DNA of 64,000 nt from Yes71-27 sp040758635 (lineage in GTDB: Bacteria; Bacillota; Desulfotomaculia; Desulfotomaculales; Ammonificaceae), in contig JBFLVI010000004.1 in NCBI GenBank assembly GCA_040758635.1, positions 1 through 64,000 of the forward strand, given 5' to 3'. Below, piece by piece: positions 8,293 to 17,420 of this stretch. The translations under genes were made by a program, and so were the position numbers. Within the stretch, counting starts at the first letter, position 1; each line of letters begins with the position of its first letter. The notes beneath the pieces were generated by a model. The model had not been told where the DNA came from. It saw nothing but the letters and a program-made list of their open reading frames with translations, and searched no databases.

Positions 8293-8546
8293 GCCTCTTC
8301 CCCTTTCCGTCTGACTGCAGACAGCGCCATACACACCTTTGCGTACTCAGCCTCGACCCGCGCGACCTTCTCCGCCGCGCCTTCGATTACGCCGGCACGC
8401 CCCATGCTCTCGAGCTCCCTGCAGATGGCTGCGAGCGTCAGGGCGCCTATGTTGCCGCTGCTCGATTTTAAGGATATTTCCTTCAACATCGCAAATCCGG
8501 TGGATGAATGATTCTGCTGCTCGCAAAAAACGGCGTTGCAAGTCAT
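8289..8546 (-). pseudogene. Truncated Hpt-domain remnant
   Basis: The 85-codon frame matches the second half of a histidine phosphotransfer (Hpt) domain: LKSSSGNIGALTLAAICRELE followed by the usual acidic helix EAEYAKVCMAL. The first helices are missing. Where active Hpt proteins have AHxLKGSS, this has EISLKSSS, so the phosphorylated histidine and the following glycine are lost. Its stop overlaps the kinase start (ATGA), so it is a natural operon leader gene. It may be a decayed phosphotransfer partner of the hybrid kinase, or a small protein kept only for translational coupling. No ribosome site is clear for the annotated start. Confidence 0.5.
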
Positions 8547-8672
8547 TATCCGGCCATCCGGGTAACCGGTCCAGAACGGCTGCTAAGAACGCTCGAGGTT
8601 GTCAAATACTGAAACCTTTTACCGGTCTTCTAGTAAAAAATACACATTAATCCATCAAAATTCAATATTCGT

Positions 8673-8710
8673 CAATGGGAAATAATTAGCATATGGTAGA
8701 CATATAGTCA
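8673..8710 (+). repeat. 38-bp imperfect repeat, copy 1
   Basis: Begins CAATGGGAAATAATTAGCAT. It aligns without gaps to the copy at 8875, with 27 of 38 positions identical. Confidence 0.5.
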
Positions 8711-8874
8711 CCTTTATTTACGCTAAAATCATATTTTGTCGTTTTTTTGCGGATTCTCTCCTGGAAACGCTGAGGGACTTTACTAAGCACGAGACCGCCA
8801 TTTTAGCTCGCTCCGGTGTGTCGGGGTATAAACAAATATCTTAAACTTGGAATAAACAAAAAGTCAATTCAAGC

Positions 8875-8912
8875 CAATGGCAAATAACTAACATGTACCC
8901 AACACATGGTCA
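8875..8912 (+). repeat. 38-bp imperfect repeat, copy 2
   Basis: Begins CAATGGCAAATAACTAACAT and ends GGTCA like copy 1. It lies 202 bases downstream of copy 1. Confidence 0.5.
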
Positions 8913-9048
8913 TATTTTACCTTCTTTCTGCAGCATCTTTCTCAATTGCTTAGTCTGGGATATAATCGTGTTACAGTAACGTTATATCACCGCTTTCTGT
9001 TTACCGCTTTCGTATATAATACTAACCCGGCTTTAGGGACAATCTTAT

Positions 9049-9432
9049 ATGGTGGTGTCGCACCGCATGGGTTATAGGGGGAGCTTGGAAGACAATCAGG
9101 CACGCAACGTTGGCCGGGCCATAAAGCTCTATAGAGAAAAAAAACAGCTTAGCCAAAAAGAGTTGGCCCTGTACGCTGGGGTGAGTCCGTCCTATATTGC
9201 TTATATCGAAAAGGGAACGAGGAGCCCCTCATTACCCACGCTAACGCGTATTGCCCACTGCCTGGGCGTGACCCCCGGCACCCTCCTCCAAATGCCTTTC
9301 GAGGCTGAGTCTACCATAAGGAGCGAATTTAAGGAACTGATCGACCACCTGAATCTCGACGAGATATTGTTTATGAAAACCGTAGTGGAAGCATATTTTC
9401 AGCACTTGCGGGGAAAGTGTCAGAAGACTTAA
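9049..9432 (+). CDS. XRE-family transcriptional regulator
   Basis: A 127-residue protein with a standard Cro/C1-type helix-turn-helix at about residues 23-77 (KQLSQKELALYAGVSPSYIAYIEKGTRSPSLPTLTRIAHCLGV). A helical C-terminal tail may serve in dimer formation. ATG 9049 is used; GTG codons follow at once and ATG 9067 is an alternative. The ribosome site is weak (AGGGAC). It has no operon partner and faces the repeat-bearing AT-rich region, which suggests autoregulation. Phage-type regulators of this sort are typical island cargo. The target is unknown. Confidence 0.85.
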   Translation: MVVSHRMGYRGSLEDNQARNVGRAIKLYREKKQLSQKELALYAGVSPSYIAYIEKGTRSPSLPTLTRIAHCLGVTPGTLLQMPFEAESTIRSEFKELIDHLNLDEILFMKTVVEAYFQHLRGKCQKT

Positions 9433-9570
9433 ATAGAGCGTAGGTTTGCCTGGTTTGCTGGTACAGGATAAGGTGAAGGTTGAGTCGCGTGGCCCGTTCA
9501 TAATCTATAATAAGGTTCACGCATATTTCATTCCATTCCGGGCACTGGCGGTGATGCTGAGTTGCCCGCC

Positions 9571-11415
9571 TCATCCCAGGGTAACCCGCACTTGGGCCTG
9601 GGGATTCTTGATTACGGTACGGAACTTCCCTACTTGGATGATCACGCCCTCGTGGGCCCGGCCAAGACGTACCGTGGCGCTGGCGGCAGTCCGGATCTTG
9701 GTGAGGATTCCTCTGGATGAACCCGCTTCTCTAATAGTTACATCCCCTTGCGTTATGATCTCGCCGCCGCGAAAGACACCAGCCACTACTACCTTCCCGC
9801 CGGCTTGAATCTGGGTGTTATAGCATCCCTGACCGGTGACGAAGACGTTTCCCGTGGCAATCAGTTTGGAGTTCATGGCATAAGGGATGATAAGGTGAGA
9901 TTTTTGCCGGCCGAGGCTGGTGAGTTCCTGGCGGAGAAAGAGGATTTCCCGGATGATTTTTGCGAGTTCGTTTAAATTGCCAAGTTTGATAATATTCAGT
10001 CCGGAGAAAAAATAAATCAGGCGGTCTATCAGCTCTATCATTTCAGGTGGAAGCTCGACCCCGTTTTCGGCCAGGCATTTTTTTATTTTTTGCATTTCCT
10101 GTATCGAGCGAGGGATCTTTTGAAACTTCTGTTCGATAAGCAGAAGAAGAAGGTGTCCCGGCCGAATAGTATGTTCTTTGAAGGCCGGATGTTCGCTGAG
10201 TTTGTTAGCGGTGTTTAAGAGTTCCATAATTTCAGTGGCGAAAGTTCCTAAAAGTGGACCATATTTTTGGGAGCAGGCGGTGCCGCATCCGGCGTTTAAG
10301 ACGCTCCCGATAACGTTGTTGTAAATGCTGATATCTTCCAAGGCAGAGACCGTGGCCTGGGTGACCATTCCGGCGATCTCTGCCCTGCCGGCCGCCTGTA
10401 CCTTCATTCCTTCGGTGACACTCCCTTTAATCCGGACGCTTCCTTTGAAGCGGATATTCCCCGTGGAGACGCCGACATCGCCGTTGTATACAAGTTGGGT
10501 GTCCACAGAAAGGGTATAGACGTTTCCTGTTTGCTTAAGTACCGGCCGGCCGCTTCGAACGGCGACGACTTTGGTTCCGTTTTCCACGAGCTCGGCTCCT
10601 TTGCCGGCGCGCAGTTCGCAGGCCCGCTGTTTGGGCGGGGGAATAGGCTGGCCGTCAACCCCCCGTCCCGGTTTGCCGGGGCTGCCCGGATTTTTCACCG
10701 CAAGGACGATGCCGGGGTCTACCGAAGGAAAGCGGTTGATTTCAAGAAAGTCCACCGAGCCGTCGGGATTGATTTTCGGTCGAAGGTCGGGTTCGAGAGG
10801 AAAAGTGATTTCCACCGTTTCGTCCGTGGGTGGAGCGGGCGGCTCGCCTTCGGCAATGATAAACTTGCCGTCGCGCGGCCGCTGGAGTAAGTCTTTTAAA
10901 ACCTCTCCTTTGATCCCGAAAACTACTCCTTTTTGGGCTAATTCTTTTTCGACAGCCGCTTCGTCAAGAACAGTTTGCTTAATTACTTCCGCTTCGGTCT
11001 GTAGTACAAGGTCAGTAGAAGGCTCTCGGTCCAGTACCCGGTAGCGCCGGATTCCCGGTAACTCTATCCAAAGATAGGCAGTAAGCCGGTTAGGGCTGAC
11101 GGTTACTTTAAGTATTCCCTGGATTTCTTCTTCAACAGTTTCTGCATGAACCTCGTCTTCTTCCCTTACGATTATGGTACCGGTGGTAACAGTATTGTTC
11201 AGGATGAGCTGGATTCCAGGACCGGGGGTGATAGTGGCAAATCTTCCGAGTCCCTTCGGGTTACGGACATAAATACGCCCGTCGCTTACCCAGACCAGGC
11301 CGTCCTCGCTTTCGGGAGGAGGAGGCAAAGCAGGTGCCGGTTTGGGCGCAGTTTCTCCCAGAACCTCTTGAAGGACTTCTTTTATCAGGTTTTGCAGTTC
11401 CTTTTCGTCTATCAT
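9571..11415 (-). CDS. FapA / DUF342 family protein
   Basis: A 614-residue protein of the FapA (flagellar assembly protein A, DUF342) type. The central and C-terminal parts form the repetitive beta-helix typical of the family: GDVGVSTGNIRFKGSVRIKGSV, GRAEIAGMVTQATVSA, then GKVVVAGVFRGGEIITQGDV. A long helical, coiled-coil-like insert lies at about residues 400-490. The N-terminus is proline-rich (PKPAPALPPPPE). The start at 11415 has AAAGGTGAAGGG upstream. No flagellar genes are nearby, so a flagellar role is doubtful. In this context it may act with the c-di-GMP and two-component genes around it, as an inference. Confidence 0.8.
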   Translation of the reverse strand: MIDEKELQNLIKEVLQEVLGETAPKPAPALPPPPESEDGLVWVSDGRIYVRNPKGLGRFATITPGPGIQLILNNTVTTGTIIVREEDEVHAETVEEEIQGILKVTVSPNRLTAYLWIELPGIRRYRVLDREPSTDLVLQTEAEVIKQTVLDEAAVEKELAQKGVVFGIKGEVLKDLLQRPRDGKFIIAEGEPPAPPTDETVEITFPLEPDLRPKINPDGSVDFLEINRFPSVDPGIVLAVKNPGSPGKPGRGVDGQPIPPPKQRACELRAGKGAELVENGTKVVAVRSGRPVLKQTGNVYTLSVDTQLVYNGDVGVSTGNIRFKGSVRIKGSVTEGMKVQAAGRAEIAGMVTQATVSALEDISIYNNVIGSVLNAGCGTACSQKYGPLLGTFATEIMELLNTANKLSEHPAFKEHTIRPGHLLLLLIEQKFQKIPRSIQEMQKIKKCLAENGVELPPEMIELIDRLIYFFSGLNIIKLGNLNELAKIIREILFLRQELTSLGRQKSHLIIPYAMNSKLIATGNVFVTGQGCYNTQIQAGGKVVVAGVFRGGEIITQGDVTIREAGSSRGILTKIRTAASATVRLGRAHEGVIIQVGKFRTVIKNPQAQVRVTLG

Positions 11416-11592
11416 TACCCTTCACCTTTACCCGAGGTCCGGAAAAATCGCGTTAAGTTTCCCCGGAGCATTTGCTCATGACATTCCTGGATCCTTCCCT
11501 CCCCGTATTGCTCCTCCGTAAAAAGAGCCTCTTTCATAAACTGGTAGCTCAGTGAAAACTTATTGAGTTATGCCTCATCTTACCCCTATCCT

Positions 11593-12411
11593 CTATCCCT
11601 CACCCAGCAGGAGCCTGACCGATAAAGCCCGGTGGCGCAAGATAAGCCAATCCTGCGGGTCAATGTGCAGGAACACCTCAACCAAGTCGGGATCAAATTG
11701 GGCGCCGGCCCCGCGGCGAAGCTCGGCGCAGGCCGACTCGTACGTCATTTGGCTGCGGTAGGCCCTGTCCGAGGTCATCGCCTCGAAAGCGTCGGCCACT
11801 GCGCAGATGCGGGCCTCCAGCGGGATGTTTCTGCCGGCTAACCCGTAAGGATACCCCTTACCGTCCCACCGTTCGTGGTGGTAAAGGACCATGTCGCGGG
11901 CTCCTTTGGACAGTTCCACGCTTTTCAAGATCTGGTAACCAACGAAAGGGTGGCTGCGGATAACCTCCCATTCTTCGGGCGTCGGGAAGCTTTCATTCTG
12001 GAGTATGCGTTGGGGCACCGCAATTTTACCTATATCGTGAAAAAGGGCACCCCAGAAAATATCGTCGAGCGAGAGGCTGCAGCTCCCGTAAAGGTGGCAG
12101 GCTAAATGTACGCTGAACATTGTTACGTTTAAGGAGTGATAGGAGGTATTGCTTTTGTGATATTCGAGAGCACGGATCAGCGCTAAGATCGCCTGCTGGT
12201 AAAAGCGTTCCGGGGCGTGGGGTATATGGGCGTAAACTTCAAAAGAAGGCTTGCCGGATGCATCCGGTTCCGGCCTCTTGTTTAGTTTGTCGTCCACTAC
12301 GATCACGCACCTTTTACTATCCTTCAAAAACGTACCGGTTCGGAAGGCTTCAGGGCTATAAGCAAACATTTCTGGGTAAGTAGTATCGTCGTCAATTAGC
12401 AAGACGTCCAA
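11593..12411 (-). CDS. HD-GYP domain phosphodiesterase
   Basis: A 272-residue protein whose C-terminal two-thirds form an HD-GYP domain, the metal-dependent c-di-GMP phosphodiesterase fold. FHDIGK gives the HD pair at 125-126, and HHERWDGKGYP gives the GYP motif at 186-188. The N-terminus starts like a receiver (MDVLLIDDD), but it is too short and lacks the central phospho-Asp segment, so it is a degenerate or truncated input domain. TTG at 12411 is the only nearby start, with a weak GGGGG ribosome site. A repeat shared with the receiver gene at 14182 lies about 95 bases upstream. Substrate c-di-GMP is family knowledge, not shown. Confidence 0.8.
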   Translation of the reverse strand: MDVLLIDDDTTYPEMFAYSPEAFRTGTFLKDSKRCVIVVDDKLNKRPEPDASGKPSFEVYAHIPHAPERFYQQAILALIRALEYHKSNTSYHSLNVTMFSVHLACHLYGSCSLSLDDIFWGALFHDIGKIAVPQRILQNESFPTPEEWEVIRSHPFVGYQILKSVELSKGARDMVLYHHERWDGKGYPYGLAGRNIPLEARICAVADAFEAMTSDRAYRSQMTYESACAELRRGAGAQFDPDLVEVFLHIDPQDWLILRHRALSVRLLLGEG

Positions 12412-12505
12412 AAACTACCCCCGGACTTTCAGGTACTATGCGAAATTTTGTGTAAGCTTAAATCGGCATCGGGCGTTTTAACAGCCTCCCAAGAAGTTGT
12501 TTTGT

Positions 12506-12635
12506 AGCAAAAAGCGTGCCAGCAAGTTTCCAGCCGAAATAGGGGCACCTAACAAAGACGAGGGTCTATATAAAATCCCTCAAATGAACGTATTGGTGCA
12601 CCAACTGGCACATCCGGACCTTTAAGTACAGCAAA
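12506..12635. repeat. Intergenic repeat A (pairs with 14290-14430)
   Basis: It shares two conserved blocks with the copy at 14.3 kb: AGCAAAAAGYGTGCCAGMAA, and CCCTCAAATGAACGT followed by a GGCACAYCYGGACYTTTARG-like end. The spacing between the blocks differs by ten bases. It lies upstream of the HD-GYP gene. Confidence 0.65.
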
Positions 12636-12691
12636 CCGGGGTAGGGTTCCCTTCGGCAGAACACCTGTTTTACTTAGCGCTCTTCCCCATG

Positions 12692-13633
12692 TTATGTACA
12701 ATCTCTCTCCCATAGTGGAACCTTCCCGGAATCGGGTCCCGGAAGCTCAATATGACTTGCCTTCCTCTTCTGCCCGGAGGTATAGAAGTGCTCCAGCGCC
12801 TGTTTAAGAAGTTCGGCGTTCTTCACCTTGTTTCCAATCTCGAGACGCTGAACTTTATCCCTGGAAATGCCGATGGTTTTCGCCGCCTCCCTCACAGTAT
12901 AGCCCGCCCTGCGCCGCATCTCCCGCAGCGGCGAAGATCTCTGGATGGACTTATTTTGGAAACTTCGCTGCATCGCAATCAGGTTTTCTACCTCACTTTC
13001 GCTCTTTCCCAGGAATGCTGCCAGTACAGGAATGTTCCGGAGACAGGGTGTGCGCCGCCCGGTCTCCCAGTCCTTGAAAGTAGGTTCCCCGACACCGCAT
13101 TCTTCCGCGGCTTCCCTCTGTGTTCTCTGAAGTTCGGCACGCTTTTCCATAAGCTGTGCAGGGAGAGGACCAAGGTCCGCTAAAACTTTAGACAGCCGCT
13201 GCGTTTTCAGCCATTCCTCGGCCTCCGGTGCCTTTTCTGCCGGGAGCTGGTCGACCCGTTCGACCCCGTACCTCCGGCAGAGCCGCACAGTAAGTAGGAC
13301 AAAAACCTTGTGTTTTAACACCTCCCTGCCGGGGTTTGCCCGCGCCCAATCCTCGACCTTCTGTTGAATCAGGTCGCAGAAGCGCCTCTCTTTTTCGGGA
13401 GTGATTGGGAATCTTTCCTGCATCTCCCCGGGCGACCGGATACCGCCGTACTCCTGATATACCTCCCGGTTCTGCTCAAACCGCCTTTGGACCTCGATCC
13501 CTTCAGCGTAGCCTTGGTAAAGCTTTTTTTCCAGAACCCCAAGAATATACGGAAGATTTTCCATCATCCCTCCCTTCAAACTCCCCGCGGGAGGAGAAAG
13601 CGCCTCAAGAACTTCCCTGCTTAACTTCGCCAT
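12692..13633 (-). CDS. Protein with two helix-turn-helix domains
   Basis: A 313-residue protein. The first 150 residues are helical and unrecognised. Two XRE-like helix-turn-helix domains follow: about 163-215 (LQRTQREAAEECGVGEPTFKDWETGRRTP) and about 237-285 (RRRAGYTVREAAKTIGISRDKVQRLEIG). Start ATG 13633 has a strong AGGAGGT site. It is likely a DNA-binding regulator, with the duplicated domains suggesting a two-part operator. It stands alone on the minus strand between the two intergenic repeats. Function is otherwise unknown. Confidence 0.75.
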   Translation of the reverse strand: MAKLSREVLEALSPPAGSLKGGMMENLPYILGVLEKKLYQGYAEGIEVQRRFEQNREVYQEYGGIRSPGEMQERFPITPEKERRFCDLIQQKVEDWARANPGREVLKHKVFVLLTVRLCRRYGVERVDQLPAEKAPEAEEWLKTQRLSKVLADLGPLPAQLMEKRAELQRTQREAAEECGVGEPTFKDWETGRRTPCLRNIPVLAAFLGKSESEVENLIAMQRSFQNKSIQRSSPLREMRRRAGYTVREAAKTIGISRDKVQRLEIGNKVKNAELLKQALEHFYTSGQKRKASHIELPGPDSGKVPLWERDCT

Positions 13634-13801
13634 GCGATTTGACCTCCTTCATAAGGATTTTTTATCTTCCGGTCGATACAAAGCCGGACGACCGACTTAC
13701 TTCAACACCTACCATCACCTTCACTTACCTTTTAAAACGGTCGCAAGCCCTCGTAGGCCCGCTTTTAACTCACGTATTCCACAACCAAAGCGGGTGTCTT
13801 C

Positions 13802-14182
13802 TCACCCGGCATTCTCTCTTTCTTTAAGCTCATACTCGATTTTTTCAAGGGTTTCCACTAAAGCCTCGAAATCTATCGGCTTACCAAAGAAAGCATACGC
13901 CCCACTGTTAAGTGCGGCAGCCGCCGTTTCCGAATCCCCGTAAGCGGTAATAATAATAACTTTGGCCTGCCGATCGAACGTGCAAACCGTTTTCAAAACT
14001 TGAATCCCGTTGAGACCGGGCATCTTCATATCGGTAATTACGACATCGTATTGCTTTTGGTAGCATGCCTCTACCGCCTCTTCCGGGACGGTGAACTTAT
14101 CGCACTGGTACCCGGCGGGTTCAAAGGCTGTACACAGAGATTCCAGACAATCAGCATCATCATCAATTAGTAAGATCTTCAA
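13802..14182 (-). CDS. Stand-alone response-regulator receiver (CheY-like)
   Basis: A 126-residue single receiver domain with D7-D9, phospho-acceptor D51 (VVITDMKMPG), the switch Thr (IIITAYGD) and Lys (FFGKPID), and no output domain. The TTG start at 14182 is preferred because GGGAGGGAC lies at the right distance; the open frame back to 14245 lacks a site. It probably acts as a phosphorelay or protein-protein signalling element for the nearby hybrid kinase. It shares its upstream repeat with the HD-GYP gene. Confidence 0.85.
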   Translation of the reverse strand: MKILLIDDDADCLESLCTAFEPAGYQCDKFTVPEEAVEACYQKQYDVVITDMKMPGLNGIQVLKTVCTFDRQAKVIIITAYGDSETAAAALNSGAYAFFGKPIDFEALVETLEKIEYELKERENAG

Positions 14183-14289
14183 ATCAATGTCCCTCCCGGG
14201 ATTTAGTATCTTGCGCCGTCCAATTTTTAGACGGCTTGCGTGCAAATCTGTGTTTGGCGCTTTTTAGAAGACTCTTCACAATTGTGTAA

Positions 14290-14430
14290 AGCAAAAAGTG
14301 TGCCAGAAAGTTTACAAGCTGAAAAATGCTGAAACTAAGAGCTAAGAAGGAGAAAGAACTTCGCATCAGCCCCTCAAATGAACGTCTAGGGTACACTAAA
14401 CGGCACACCTGGACTTTTAGGTACACAAAC
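14290..14430. repeat. Intergenic repeat B (pairs with 12506-12635)
   Basis: Upstream of the lone receiver gene, in the same orientation and at a similar distance as copy A is from the HD-GYP gene. Confidence 0.65.
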
Positions 14431-14784
14431 GCCTATGAGTTATTGGGGGCTACTGCATGGTGCTATGATCCTGAAGATAAGGCGCCGAGGTCGAGCCTTT
14501 CGAGCCTCTTCCGTCTGCTTGCCACAGCATTTCCGGTGAGAGAGCCTCGCCTGTTTCTTCAATAATAATGTCCCGCAATACAACCCAGACCCGAAAAAGC
14601 TTCTATGGAATAGCCAGCTTTATTGGCGACGCTCTGGATGGGTGTGGGAGAACGCTTCGAGAGCCAAGCGAGAAGAGGGTTCACATTGAGCTGACAACCT
14701 TGCTGATTCCGGGGATCACCGATTTGGAAGAAGTCTGGGGATAGATTGTCAGCAGAATGGGCCGGAGGGGGAGGAAAATTTCGG
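14431..14784. other. Intergenic, no feature seen
   Basis: No gene, repeat or clear signal is visible. It may be decayed sequence leading into the DUF72 remnant. Confidence 0.4.
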
Positions 14785-15000
14785 CAGCTGTCGAATTCCT
14801 CTTGCAGGGGGAGGTGGAAGCGACTATGCACCCCAAGACCTTCACCGGCACCTCCGGCTACAGCTACGAAGACTGGCGCGGCCTCTTCTACCCGGCGCGG
14901 CTGGCAAAGGGGAAGATGCTGGATACACGCCTGCGAGTTTCCCTTCACCGAGGTCAACTCCCTTTCTATACATCCCGCCGGTGCGGGTGGTGGAAGGAGA
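14785..15000 (+). pseudogene. DUF72 gene 5' fragment (remnant 1)
   Basis: The frame from ATG 14826 reads FTGTSGYSYEDWRGLFYPAR and LAKGKMLD, closely matching the intact DUF72 gene at 24649. It is then thrown out of frame by small deletions (the equivalent of EYYAREFSFTEVNSTFYH is still legible at DNA level to about 14990). The leader preceding the ATG, with TGTCGAATTCCTC and a GGGGGAGGTGG ribosome site, is also shared. The rest of the gene is missing. The next 300 bases contain only short broken frames (for example GVWKHLKKRFTLEM near 15110) that I cannot assign. Confidence 0.8.
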
Positions 15001-15355
15001 AACTGGCCCCCCGCGTGATCAACCCCGAAAAGCTGTGGACGGCATGGTGCGAGAAGGATACCGCCTTTTTACCGGGAAAAAAGAGTAGGAAGGCTCCCGG
15101 ATCTGGCCGGGGGTGTGGAAGCACCTGAAAAAGCGGTTCACTCTCGAGATGAGGTCCGTTGAGGACGCGGAGCGGGTCTTTTCGGGGACCTGTTCGGCTG
15201 GTGTCAGGATCTGGAGACAGGGCCGGGTATGCGGAAGTAAAGAGCCGGCTTTCTATAAGAAGAGGCTGGAGTACCGCCGGGAGTTCTGCTCCCTGTAAGC
15301 GGGTGTGGCGGGCGTAGCCATCAATATCCAAGATGTTTGAGAGGAGGGTGGATAG

Positions 15356-16954
15356 ATGGACTCCTACCGGAAAGACGACCTTCACCGGCTGGTGGATGTT
15401 CTGCCGGAAGAGAGAATCGAGGCGGCCGGGAGATTGCTGGAGCTCCTGCTCGTTAAAAGCGGCAATCTTCCGCCGGAAAAGTTAGGGGAGCGACTGCGCC
15501 TTCTCGAGAATATCGTCGACTCCCTTCCTGACGGCATCCTGGCCGTGGACCGCGAGGGCAAGGTGATCGTCTGGAACAGAGCCGTGGAAGAAATGACGGG
15601 GGTTCGGAAGGGGGAAGTGCTGGGCAAGGGCGAATATGCTTACGCCGTCCCTTTTTACGGGGAGCGTAGGCCCATCCTGGTGAACATTCTGCTCGGCAAC
15701 GGGAAGGAGTGGGAGCAGAAGTACGAAAAAGTCGAGAGGAAGGGCCAAGTGCTTGTCGGTGAAGGCTTTGCCCCCTGCGCTTACGGTGGCAGGGGGCTTC
15801 ATTTCTGGACCCTCGCGGCTCCGATCCACGACGAGAAAGGGGACCTGCTCGGGGCGGTCCAGTGCATCCGCGACATCGGCGAACGCAAGAAGATGGAGGA
15901 GGAGTTGAGGTACTACAGCACGCACAACGCGCTCACCGGGCTTTACAACCGTGCCTTCTTCGAGGAGGAACTGCGGCGGCTGGAGAAGGGCCGCTTCTTT
16001 CCCGTGAGCCTCATCCTCTGCGACCTCGACGGCCTCAAGGTGGTTAACGACGCCCTGGGCCACGAGCGGGGCGACGAGCTCCTGCGCCGCGCGGCGAGGG
16101 TAATCACGGGCTGCGTCCGCGGATGCGACGTGGTGGCCCGGGTCGGCGGGGACGAGTTTGCCGTGATCCTGCCGGAAACGGACCGGAAGACGGCGGAAGA
16201 GGTGATCGAGCGCATAATTGAGGCTGTAAGAAAGGACAACGTGCAACACCCGGATCTTCCTCTGAGCGTCTCCCTGGGGGTAGCGACGGCGGAGGATGCT
16301 TCCCGCCCGCTGCGGGAGGTTTATGCGGAAGCCGACAACGCTATGTACAGGGACAAGCTTGCCAGGGGAGCGGACCCGTACCGCGCGGTCGTCCGTGCGC
16401 TCAAGGCGGCCCTGGCGGAGAAGGATTTCGTGGCCGGGGGCCACACGGAGCGGGTGAAAGAGCTGGCCTGTATGCTGGGCGAGGCGGTGGGACTTTCCCG
16501 GAGCGACTTAGACACCCTTTGCCTCCTGGCGGACGTGCACGACGTGGGCAAGCTGGGGGTACCGGAGCAGATTCTTTTCAAGCCTGCCGCGCTTGTCGAG
16601 GAGGAGATGGAAGAAGTAAGGCGCCACCCCGACGTGGGATACCGGATCGCCCTTTCTTCGCTCGAGCTGGCCCCGGTGGCGGAACTCATCCGGCAGCACC
16701 ACGAGCGGTGGAACGGGAAGGGATATCCCCGGGGGCTGCGCGGCGAGGAGATCCACATCCTGAGCCGCATCCTGGCTATAGCCGACGCCTACGACGCGAT
16801 GACGTCGGACCGGCCGCACCGCCCTGCGCTGCCGCCCGAGGAGGCCTTGAAAGAGCTGAAGAGATGTGCGGGGACCCAGTTCGACCCGCGGCTTGTCGAG
16901 ATTTTTGTGGAGTTGCTGGCAGGAAAGGAAAAACGGTCAGGGGAAAATGCGTAG
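15356..16954 (+). CDS. PAS-GGDEF-HD-GYP bifunctional c-di-GMP protein
   Basis: A 532-residue soluble protein. A PAS domain (about 47-175) is followed by a GGDEF domain with the intact signature GGDEF at 264-268 and an RxxD inhibitory site (R255-D258) five residues before it. An HD-GYP domain follows, with HD at 395-396 and HHERWNGKGYP at 448-458. It could therefore both make and degrade cyclic di-GMP, with product inhibition and PAS-controlled switching. The start is ATG 15356 behind GAGAGGAGGG. It is the most complete c-di-GMP enzyme in the island. No GEMM riboswitch or PilZ protein is visible nearby as a receptor. Confidence 0.93.
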   Translation: MDSYRKDDLHRLVDVLPEERIEAAGRLLELLLVKSGNLPPEKLGERLRLLENIVDSLPDGILAVDREGKVIVWNRAVEEMTGVRKGEVLGKGEYAYAVPFYGERRPILVNILLGNGKEWEQKYEKVERKGQVLVGEGFAPCAYGGRGLHFWTLAAPIHDEKGDLLGAVQCIRDIGERKKMEEELRYYSTHNALTGLYNRAFFEEELRRLEKGRFFPVSLILCDLDGLKVVNDALGHERGDELLRRAARVITGCVRGCDVVARVGGDEFAVILPETDRKTAEEVIERIIEAVRKDNVQHPDLPLSVSLGVATAEDASRPLREVYAEADNAMYRDKLARGADPYRAVVRALKAALAEKDFVAGGHTERVKELACMLGEAVGLSRSDLDTLCLLADVHDVGKLGVPEQILFKPAALVEEEMEEVRRHPDVGYRIALSSLELAPVAELIRQHHERWNGKGYPRGLRGEEIHILSRILAIADAYDAMTSDRPHRPALPPEEALKELKRCAGTQFDPRLVEIFVELLAGKEKRSGENA

Positions 16955-17152
16955 GACGGAGAAGGCTTCCCCGCCGCGCCTTGGTGCTGGTGGTAGCCCC
17001 TGTCATGCTTCGGTCCCTTAGGGGTGCAAGGGCTGTTACCTCTGGCGGCACAGGAAAAGGAGTGCATTTTCAATACCCTGTCGCAGAGAGTTTTCTGCCC
17101 CATTTGGTTTGGGGTTCCCTTAGATGGGCGGGAGACGGTGATGTAGCTTAGG

Positions 17153-17420
17153 ATGCCAAAGAAATTACTGGAGCTTCCAACGGTAGCTGGAGGACCTAAC
17201 ACAGCGGCTCCATTCGGAAAGGACTGGCGACCCGCAGTTACGGGACGGCGTTCTTCGGGAAACGGCAGGAGTACGTAATAATCGCGGAACTTTTACGCCG
17301 GGGGTTTTGACGTTTACCATACACTGGTTGACATCGGGGCATTGATTGCATCATCCGCCGCGAGAAGATGGTAAACCGGATTCCGGATTAAAGCGCGGTC
17401 TTTTTATTTTTGGTTGGAAG
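17153..17420 (+). pseudogene. Frameshifted PD-(D/E)XK-like endonuclease remnant
   Basis: Reading across three frames gives GKRQEYVIIAELLRRGF, DVYHTLVD, IDCIIRRE and DGKP. This is the layout of small PD-(D/E)XK proteins whose catalytic segment is D-x-IDxxxR followed by IQIKA. At least two single-base indels interrupt it, and the end is not recognisable. Decay products such as ALVQVVSGRYAESVKRNKVPP continue to about 17590 without a usable frame. It supports the view of the island as partly decayed. Confidence 0.55.

Larger units (their letters stand above)
8547..9048. other. AT-rich intergenic region with paired repeats
   Basis: About 500 bases without a gene, clearly richer in A+T than its surroundings. 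It holds two related 38-bp direct repeats, a TATAAT at 9015-9020 about 28 bases before the XRE gene, and no convincing -35 box. The repeats may bind a regulator. Confidence 0.5.
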
